Positions 1 to 10,000 of a stretch of DNA of 64,000 nt are shown here, piece by piece (position 1 is the first letter of the stretch; the number at the start of each line of letters is the position of its first letter). The DNA comes from Pristionchus mayeri (lineage: Eukaryota; Nematoda; Chromadorea; Rhabditida; Neodiplogasteridae). The notes beneath the pieces are model-generated. The model was not told the DNA's origin. It saw only the letters and a list, made by a program, of their open reading frames with translations, and made no database searches. The translations under genes were made by a program, and so were the position numbers. The stretch lies in the NCBI GenBank assembly GCA_036245805.1, contig BTRK01000006.1, forward strand, positions 11,378,365-11,442,364, in the 5' to 3' direction.

Positions 1-2104
1 GAAGTACGTCCTGTCCAGCGATGGTGCTTTTGAGTGCTGCCACCTACAAGCAGGAATGCATTCTTTATTTATAATTTAAATTAAGCATCTTGCTTAAGAA
101 TCAACGAATAAACAACCCAAAAAACATCTTTTAGGCAATACTCTGCGAATCTTTCAGAGTTTAAAATTCCATTTGAAACCCCGAAACGATAGGTCGTTTT
201 CTATGGGGGGTTGCCCATAACGCCGAGAAATGCCGAATAAAATAAAATGCTAATTATTAAATCGCTAACTCGATCATCTTCGGCAGCTTCCACGTTCTCC
301 AGCTGCCACTCGACGGCCACCTACAATTTCGAAGTGGAGTAAATGTTTGAGTCTCATCATTCAGCACACACTTTCGATTTCTCGAACCAGAAAGAGAGAC
401 TCGCAGAACTGCAGATCATCTAGCCAACGGTGGAACTGTCAACGGTGGAAAAGCTGTTTATTTCCTTGGGTTGAGCTGTAGCCAACATTTATGGGTAGTG
501 TAAAAATCAACCGTAATCAATTTTTTCTAACCTTAGCGAATTCCGCACTCAGATCGACGCACGCCTCTCGGAACTGCAATTTTATCGATTATTTCAGAAC
601 TAAAGCTACAGGATCTGCTCAAAAAATTCATGCTGATGATACGAATGGAAAAACAGCAAATAGGGAATGCTAATTCACAGTTTTACAATCTAACCTATTC
701 TAATAGTAAAAATGTGGTTTCCCTTTTGGGAAATTTTGTACTAGGTACATGCAAGTTTCACGAGCGATATATAGTTGAAGATCTGATAAAGCGCACAATA
801 TATCTTCAAGACAATAATGGCAAAATAACCAAAAGATGAACACTAAAGAAAAACCAACGTCTTTGGTGGCGATCACTGCAGTTTCTTTGATATTATTGAG
901 ACTCGGAGGCACACCGGGATACTTCGTTGCCACATTCGAAAAGAGCTGCGTCCAGGTAAGGAGTAGATGGTCCACGGCGTCACCTAAAAACAAACTTTAT
1001 AAAATATATATAACATTGTTCTACAAATATCTAAAACAAAAACAAACTCACCCAAGGGACTGGCTTCCAATGGGCTTCCATCGTTGAGGAGAGATTCGAA
1101 AGTGCCTGGGTTGTTGTCGACCTCCGGAGCATCAGGAGTATTCATCATACGTCTCAGAAAGGGCATATCATTGCCCTGGAATTTAAAAAAAAAGTTATAA
1201 TATGGACAATAATTATAAATTATACTATCAATAAATAACTAACCATGCTAGCTCGAAAAGGTACAAAACTATTTCACACGACGGTTATTTATGCGCTGTT
1301 TTAATCATACTTGGAAAAACATGCCCACTGCTCTCGATCGCAACAAGAGACTAGGCATTGAGTCCCTAGAGAAGCGTAGAATAGCGATTGATAAGAGAGT
1401 AGCCACAAATCTCATACGGGGCAAATATAGTATTTTCAACCGAAAACCACATTATTTCAAAATTTACTACACTCGAAACGGAATGAACTTCAATAATCCT
1501 GGATCGAACGACAACTACAGACACAATAGTTTCTTTCCAAGAGCGGCAAGGCTTTTAGTAAATTCCGATAATCAAACCAGTTCTCCTGAGTTCTTCTGAC
1601 ACATACCCTATTGTACCATTATTCACTCGTCATTTTAACCGTCAGTCATTAATTGCTTATTCTATTTCAATTTTGTAACGTTATTTCGACTGAAATAGCA
1701 TAAATATATATATATTTAGCTAACCTGATTGGCGCCATTCACAGGTAATGCCACGCCGCCTGAGAGTAAACTATGATTTAAGTGCAAAAAGCGAGGTTCA
1801 AAACGAGAAAAGTTATATACACACGTGAATAATTAGTTCCTATGAGTTTGATTTGTTAGTCTCGCGTAATATATACTTGCTGAGCCACCAACAATAGATA
1901 ATTAAAATCAATTTGAACCTGCACTCGTGGTCGGATCAGGGCTCCTCATCATACTCATCAGAATGGGCATTCCATTGTCCTGGAATTGAAAAAAAGATAA
2001 TATGGTTAATGATTAATAATTATATTATTAATAAATTAATTATTATGCTAATTAGCTTAATTGGCCGACCTGATCGGCGCCATTCGCGGGTGATGCCATG
2101 CCGC
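1..2104 (-). CDS. unrecognised multi-exon gene, 3' part runs off window, with in-frame duplicated exon pair
   Basis: I do not recognise the product. Minus-strand exons inferred from splice sites and phase: 2070-2104, 1919-1979, 1725-1759, 1052-1175, possibly 923-945, then 270-320 and 1-43 (continuing off the window). The first two exons (35+61 nt = 96 nt, 32 codons) are paralogous to the next two (35+124 nt). Both 35-nt exons encode a G-M/V-A-x-P-x-NGA-D/N-Q pattern, and each is followed by an exon with an N-x-MP-x-L-x-x-MM core. Phases match across all four junctions, which argues for a real gene. The residues are rich in Met, Pro, Asn and Ser, as in a disordered region. Exon 270-320 (VAVEWQLENVEAAEDDR) and exon 1-43 (VAALKSTIAGQDVL) are helix-like. 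Upstream 5' exons were not found. It lies downstream of nxf-1 on the same strand, so co-transcription is possible but not shown. The four duplicated exons are more certain than the rest. Confidence 0.4.
1291..1599 (+). pseudogene. LINE reverse-transcriptase C-terminal fragment
   Basis: An open stretch of 102 codons resembles the extreme C-terminus of non-LTR retrotransposon ORF2 proteins (CR1/jockey-like). It has an R-L-G-I-x-S-L-E-x-R-R block near residues 20-30, a central K/R-rich part, and a terminal NSFFPRAARLLN-like motif (residues 79-91). The endonuclease domain and RT catalytic core are absent, so this is a 5'-truncated dead copy. It lies on the plus strand inside an intron of the minus-strand gene, between that gene's exons at 1052-1175 and 1725-1759. 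Family assignment rests on motif resemblance only. Confidence 0.55.
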
Positions 2105-4030
2105 CTGAGAGTAAACTATGATTTAAGTGCAAAATGTGACGTCAAAACGAGAAAGATAATAGACACACATGATTAATTGATTGTGAACCAGGAATAACGA
2201 GGTTACAGAAGGTAGTGGAAGGACTGGGATCGGTTAAGAGGTTGTGAGTGAGAGAGATCGACACGGTATCCGTGTAGATTTCTAATCGGGCACGAAGCCG
2301 AAAAATAACAACGCCGAAAGGATAATCAATTATAAACACGACGAGTATACAATATTCGCACGAGCTAACTTTATCGAAACAATGGAGAAACCTCGGCACT
2401 TTAGTACTTTCAGAAACGGGAAATAACCGGGTGGCAACTGTGGGCTGAATAATCTAGGTGATAAGGCTCTCTAGGTGTTTCTTTGCTGAATATACCCATT
2501 GATATGCATTTTTTAAATTTTTAGATCAAATAGTACAAGTAAAACATTAGAAAACTGAAAATATTACTTCAACAAGTGGTTCTGTTCACATTCGACTTAT
2601 TGCGAGATAGTTTGAGCCCTAATCGACCAGAGATGTAAAAACAATAAGAGACGTGCTAGGTAAAGCGATTACACAAAAAATATAGCCTGAAAGCGCAATA
2701 ACACACGACAAAATCACGGGGCGCAGCAACTTTGAGCGAGAGTTGTCGAGTACACCGTGTCTCCTACGGTAACTTCCATTATCATAAACTGATTAAATTT
2801 TATTCCATGTTCCAATTATATTTCATTCTTCTCTTTACAATGAATCGTCAACTTATCCCAATAAAGCTCATTATTCAAATAAGATCCCTGTCATGAAAAG
2901 CCCAGCAATAATATAGCTCCTCCGATCAAAGATCCGATATTCTTGTTATGTGTACCCCTTGCAACAACGATCACACTGGAATCCTTAACAGTCTTATCGA
3001 CAAATGCGTGAATAGAACACAACAAAATTACGTTGGCTAAACTAACAAGATAGGAATATTATCATAGCTCAAAGAGACTAATACAGTTTACAACGGGCTG
3101 ACTTTTTTCAACAAACTTTAGAAAATAAAATTGTGCTGCTTAAGGAGAATTCATCCCTTACGTTTATCTACGATAAACAATAAAGTCGCGTGCGTGAAAA
3201 GACTTATCGGGACGCATAAATATTAGAACGTCGTGGGTGGTCTACTACGATGTGGTGCTGCTACCTTAATCCTCGCTCAGCCTGGTTCGCCCCCTCACCC
3301 GTGCCCCGCCTGCCCCGGTACCGATGCCCATCTCCACCACCCCGTTCGGTTCCCGATCCCACTTGGGTCGGGGCCATCACTCAGACCTCCCCCTGACTAC
3401 CACTTACTCGATTCGATACTCGCATTAGGGGAAAGAATGCAAGGCGGACTCTTCTCAGAGGTACCACCAACACCGTCAGACTGGGGTCGCAACGCGACAC
3501 GAAACCAGACTACGTTAGCGAGATTGGGATTATCGATCGATGGGTACGGTAGGATTCGAGACGGGAAGCCCGCTCTAGTCTGGCGTGATGCCCCCAACCC
3601 GCGCGCTGACCAAGTACTCTAGGGGTACGGTGGAGCCTTATCTCGATCGATATCAGGACTAGGGTAGGGGCAGAATGAGGGGGTAGTACGGTAGTTGAGA
3701 GGGGAATAGGCAAGTGAATACGAGAAGAGAAGAGGATGTGAGAAAAGGCTGAAAAACAGACTTAGACGAATAGGAAAACAATCGAAACTAGTGTGTGCAA
3801 CAAATATTACGATAGAAGAGGGATAAACAATGGCTAAACAGTTCAGGGTAAAGTCAGGGAACTTCAAATCAAAGGGAGACGAGGGGATAGTACGAGGAGA
3901 TAATCAAACGAGCCGAACGTATGGTGAATGTAGTATAAGGGACAAGTGGGATAGAGGATCGATTGAATGGACGGATATGAGGTATACGGTATTGAGATAC
4001 AGTAGCTATCGATTGGCGAAGGGGTGGGGA
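2105..4030. other. region without a supported gene, including a GC-rich block
   Basis: This lies between the unrecognised gene and the 3' end of nxf-1. 2105-3230 is AT-rich with no convincing exon on either strand. About 3233-3625 is notably GC-rich and open for 129 codons on the plus strand, but the translation is Pro/Gly/Arg-rich and resembles no family I know. 3626-4030 is purine-rich with scattered TACGGTA heptamers. Missing 5' exons of the neighbouring minus-strand gene could lie here. Confidence 0.5.
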
Positions 4031-7000
4031 TTACTGTAGAGGGGCGGCGAAGGCTTCCTTCGGTATAGTATCCTTCACGGAGAGGAAGTTCTGTGCGGCG
4101 ACCTGTGAGGAACCAATTATTAATATGTTAGATTGAATCTCGACTGCTTATCCCAGTTTCACGAATCAAACATATCTTAAGCTACAGGTGAAACTCGACT
4201 CCACAAATGCTATTCTGGTTTTAGTATGAGAAGCAGCGTTGAAAAACGATTATTTCAAGAACAGTCCTCTCCACTTACCTTTAGCCAACAACAGAAACAC
4301 AACTCCGCTAGTACACAATTGTATTGTTTTATCGTTTTAGAATAAGCCTCGATTGTCAAGTGCAAACATCAAACGAAAAGATTTTTTTTTCATTTACTCA
4401 TCCCCTGAAACTCAAAACCCACGTCGAAGTTCCAGTTGGCCTCCTCGAGACACTTGGTGCTCCACTCCTGCAGCATTCCCGAATCGCGACAGAATGCTGC
4501 CACCATCTCAGCCTTCGTCGATGCGTCGGGCTCTAGAATTAATGGAATTAGCATGGCTGGTGAGTTCTTATCAACGAGACGCCTAATCACGGGCATTTGA
4601 GCCATCTGTGAAACTCTGTGCAAACTTTTCACAACGAAAAGTAATATTTTCAGAATGGATTTATTTGGAATTGCAGACGAATACGAATCAACAAAGAGCC
4701 TAAACGCGAGCACTAGTACCAATCGTGAAACCCAACTTCTCATAGGTGCTACTTTGTATAAGTTCAAAATTTCAAAATTATGTAACGGGCCGACAATAAC
4801 ACTGAAATGGGATGGAATATCGATTGATCGCTCACCTCCTCCAGTGGCAGCTGCTGCAGGTGCAGTGACAGCAGGCGCGGCGTTGGCCTTTCCCAGCTGG
4901 GTACGGTATCTCTCGATACGGTGCTGCGTCATCGCCGACATGTACAATTCGTCGCTGATCACGCATATCGCACTGAAAAATCGAAAATTACTCGATTGCC
5001 GTTCATGCTTCATTGTCAGAACAAGCGAACGCTCCTACTTTCAGTTAAAACCTTCCAAAAAGTTACAACAAGGCTGGTGTGTGCTTCAGCATTTTTAGAA
5101 GACAAGAAATAAAGCTGGGCTACAATGAATCCTGCTCAGACTCGTCAGAAAAAACAAATCGTACTAACCCTCCTTCCTTGGGCGTGACAGTGAATGTGCG
5201 GGAGAAGAAGTTGAGGGCGGGGATATTGGGAGAGACGGCGAAGGGAGCCTCCTCGAAGAGACCTTGCACCGTGAAGATCAACAGGGAGGACTGCAAAGGA
5301 ATTATTGATTTAATTGCCTGGCAACTGTGGTCTGTTCGAATTGCCCAACACATTGCATGGTACTAAAATTCTGGACCCAATGGGCCTGGTGAATTACAGT
5401 GTTGCTGGAACCTCAAGTCGCTAGGATTCCCGAGAACTACGCTTTTTCTAGCGGTTGGTTTGGAAACAAAACAAACGTGAGCAAACAAATAGTGATGCTG
5501 AAACTCTCCTACCGTATCCCGCCTTACTCCGACCGTACCCCGTCCCCACTACCGTATCCCTCCCTGCTCACCGTAGACAGGACGACATCGACGATGAATG
5601 ACTCCGTGAGATGACGAGTGGCGGGCATCTTGCACAGCTGGGCAGTCACATCCATCGCTCCGTGGAAGAGACGCGAATGACTGAAGAGGAATTGCATTAA
5701 TTATACTATTGTAAGTGTGGCTTGAAATTTATTGTCTATCAGGATTGTCTATCATACACGAAATTTGAGCTAATGGTATTGGTGATTTGAAACAAGAATG
5801 CGACTTTTAAAAAATCGTGAAAAAATTCAAAGTCGAGCAGGTTATCAAGTGTTTCACGAAATGCTTTCATATCGAGATGCGCCCTCCGACCAATGCTTGG
5901 TGGAACGACAATCGTTAAAAATATTTGCAAACGAACCGATTCTTGCCCCATTTTTCGATCTGCTTGATATTGTGAGAGATTCGAATGTGGAAGGAGAAGT
6001 TCCTGAAAAAATATTTCAAAAAATAAAACAATGCATTCACGAGCTACAGTAACCGTCCTATCTACTACCGTACTTCGTCCTCTCCCTATATACTCACTCA
6101 TTCGGCCATCGCGACTTTCCGCTTCCCTCTTCGTAGAGATTCTCGATGGACAGGGAGAATTGAGACTGCAAGAGTGCGGTATTAGAGAGCGACTTTGCAA
6201 GAACGACGAGGAAAGGGATCAATAAAAATACAAATCCAAAAGGAATATAAGGGGGGTGCGTTCCCCGTTTTGGCAAGTATGAATCGGTTTAAAAAAAAGA
6301 GAAGGTTTCAACTAGTTTAATTTTTGTTGTCAATGGTTTAACTCGGTTCATCCATTGCATTTACTGTTACAAATTATATCTATGACTTCCACTTCCGATG
6401 CTCCGCAACGCAGTCTTTCACAGTAATCCCAATTCTTATCTGTTACCGTATCCTCTGCTACCGTAATCCACTCACATTCGTATCATCGTACGCGGCTACC
6501 AGCTGTTTTCTGCTCGCGGTCGGATCTTCTCCATCGTACGCCTAGAAATACTCTTGCTTACTGCTGTCTCTCTTCAAGTCCCATACTCTCTCTCTCTCCT
6601 TCTCTAATCGACGAGAGAGCGTGCAGTCTTGAGAGAGTCATTCACTCACCTTGAAGAACTCAATGATGAACGTCTCTACTATCGATCGAATCGCGGAGTC
6701 GCCGTAGAAACCGGGCTGGAATTGCACTCATGGGTGCATTTGTGTTTCAGGAATACCATAAAACAAGCATTTATAGCCTTCGACAATATATTGGTGGATA
6801 GTAAACTTTCAAAAAACAATTTCATCTTACACTACCAACTAGTACAGTTTGTGTTTCAGCAACACAATATGTACTCACTCTAGCAGTCGGCTCCACGAAT
6901 TCATTGTCGTCGTCGAAGGCGCCCGGCAGTGCGTCGCATGAGTTTCCGTCCTGGAAATTACATTTTAATAAAAATAATAATTACTATTATTCTGAGGAAG

Positions 7001-10000
7001 CATTGACTGTTCTCGAATCTCATCATCTAATCCAAACTCTGAAACCCCACACTCACCAGTAGTGTCACTCGCGGGAAGATGGCTTGCACGGCGCTACAAA
7101 AGCATTTTTCGATTAACCCTACCTAGCCCTAGCCCTGTCACGCGGGCATACCCTGGGAAAATCGATAATTGGGTAAGAAAAAATCGATAAAGAGCCCGCT
7201 CCCCTCATGGGGGTCACGGGAAACCTGAGGTAGTCCGAGGCCTTCGAGTAGCTTTCGCAGACGGGATTGTTCTCGAGGAAGAGCGTCGTCAGTCGGAGAC
7301 CCTTCAGCTTCTCCAGTTCAGACATGCCGTCAATCTGGAATACGAAGACGATAAGTAATTGTAAAGACATAAACAAGATTTACTGACGCTCGTCGAATTT
7401 CACGACATAAGAGCTGAGACTGTTGCGCGTGATCACAAGGTTAACTGGACAGTGATAACTAGCAACAAATATGTGTGACATGTGACAAATAAAATTGTGC
7501 CAGCGATATCGCGAGCAGAGATTGTTGTTGAAAAGACTCGACCATAACTAATTGAGGCTTTTCGAAATTCACAACTCTAGAACTAAGACCGTTGCGTGCG
7601 ATCACCGGGTGAATTCCAAACAAAGGTGAATAAAAGCGGACAACTGTTTCGTATTTTATGACAACATACAAACCTGGTTGTCGGAGATGTCGAGAACCTT
7701 CAGATTCTTGGCGAAGTACGGCAACATCGCCGCCATTTCGAGGTACTTGATGCGATTGCCCTGAAGATTAATTAAGTAATAAATATTTTTATTGCTTCTA
7801 ACCCCTCACATTGACCATCCCTTAACTGTTCATTGTGAAACGGTGAAACACCAAGCAATCAATCTCTGACACACTTTCTTCCATTCTTTGCTCGCTATCG
7901 ATAAATAGAGAAAGATAGGGTGTCCCCGTTGGAATCAAGTGCGCATTCTCTCTGTGTCATTGGCACAGGGTGTCGTGAAGATTGGTAACAAAACAAAGAA
8001 CACTCTCACTATCAAACACCCCCGGATGCCCCGGACGGTTCGTGCTTTTAGTGATTGTTATATTTAGTGGGTACTGGCTTGCACAATTTGATATGGAGAT
8101 TCTGTACAAAAATACCACAATCCAGTAATCGTTAATCTGGAGTGTCATGCTTATTCAACATTGTCATTCGTTGCGTAGAAGGTAGTATAATTAGTCCCAA
8201 TAATCACTAATCGATAAGTAATTTACGTGCTTGCATGATCATAGATGGAGTGGTATTCCTAAAGTCGATACCAATCGCCATTTCATCCCACGTTGAATGG
8301 GAATGAGATCACATATCGATTGAGTGAGGTAGTCTAACTAGTCCCAATAATCACTAATCGATAAAATCGATAACTCACTTTGAGTGAGAGTGAGATCACA
8401 TCGGAGTGGTTCGCTTCGATCAATTCGACCACGGCCAGGAAGACGTTGTTCTTCGTCATCTGCATCATCAGATCCTGTTTGCCGAAAACTGAAAACGAAA
8501 TTTTAGACCAGGCGGTTTTGGGTTTCATCATTGTCCCAAATAGCCGCGGATTAGCAACACGTCTTTGGTGGAAATTGAAAAAAAAAGACCAGTGAGATTC
8601 GTGTTTCCCGAGTCATCCATAAAGATAACTCACTCGCATGGACCAAGTAACATGTAGATTTGCAACCAACTCACTCTCATGGGTGGCGAACGAGCTGAGG
8701 TCGATGGAGCGGGAGGCCGGATCAGCGCGGGTTTTCAACACTTCCTAAAACATCAATACTGAAGGTTGTTCACATAGGTGGGCGGTGGTTGAAGCTGGAA
8801 ATCGAAAACCGGGGGTTTTTAGGGTCAAAAGGGGGGGGGGGTGATCGTGAATGATAGCTTTTGCGAAAAAAATTTCAAAAAACCGGGGGTGTCCAATCCG
8901 AAAACCGGGGGTATTTCACAACTGGCTTCGATGGTGCCCACTTATGGTTGTTCATAATCGAAACAGCGCTAATTAATTAACAAATTAATTAAAACGTACC
9001 GCGATGGCGTCTTTCTCCTCCTTCTTGAGCTTCGCCCACGGCGCCACCACATTGTTCACGATGATGTTGAGTCTCTCGCCTGAAGCAATACATCATAGGA
9101 AAAATAAGTGCCATTTTTAGTAAGCGCTTAGGAATGTTATTTGTTGAAACACACAATTGCTATACTATCACATCAAATGGAGAAGTCGGGCGCTTGTGAT
9201 GTGCAACAAGATGTGCAACGCAAACATGACAGGACGTCAGAAATATAGAAAGGTGAGATTTTGCATTTGGCAGGTAGTCTACATATGCTGCTGAGGAGAG
9301 TCAGACCAAATGGCTCTCACTAATCGATCCACTCACCGGAGGTCACGTGTTTGATGCGTCGCGAGCACATGCGGATGGCCTGCGCGACGTCGGCGTCCTG
9401 AATTATCAATCAATATTGATGACGTAATGCGGTTTTCGAAAGATATTAATTGTCTGTAGTCTTAGGTAGCCGCTTTCCACCACTTCGCGTCAAACTACAG
9501 CGGGGAGCAACCCCTCTACCGATAGGCTTGGCTGCGCAAATTAATAATTCTCTTTCAGTGTCACCCGAATCACTTGGCACTTTCACATTTCAACACATAG
9601 TTATAGATGCTGCATTTTGGTGTATCATGATACTTTCGGATATCTCATACAGTCAGTATAGCGCATTCAATAGCCGCACAAGCTAAGCGTCCCAGATAAT
9701 TTTATAAAATCAAGCGAGAAATTGCCAGGGCGTTTCAAGACTCACTAGGTCGTTATGGCTACTTCATCCCGCAAAAACGTAGTTCGACTGCTGCATTATT
9801 CCAATACGAACAAATAAATTCGAATCGATTTACAGCCTAAGTTTTTTTCCTCAGACGAACACTCCCTTCCAAAATTACGCGACAGGTATGATTCTCATAA
9901 TCGCGCCAAATTTCCCGGTCCACCGCTGCGCGTTGATTATTTGTTGAGGCAACTCATACTTGGGCAGAGATTGCTGCTATGTTTCAAATTCCGGGAAGGT

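Noticed and set aside
391..720. Plus-strand coiled-coil-like exons (KERLAELQII, ARLSELQFYR, KLQDLLKKF)
   Set aside because: The pieces resemble each other and have partial splice sites, but I could not join them in one frame, and they overlap the interval of the minus-strand gene.
3233..3622. 129-codon open frame on the plus strand
   Set aside because: GC-rich low-complexity translation without family resemblance, splice context or codon pattern like the real genes nearby.
5798..6052. 84-codon open frame inside an nxf-1 intron
   Set aside because: It lies between two well-supported nxf-1 exons on the other strand and matches nothing recognisable; likely chance or a decayed element.
9450..9686. 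78-codon open frame in the intron between nxf-1 exons 6 and 7
   Set aside because: No recognisable motif, no splice or promoter context; antisense to nxf-1.
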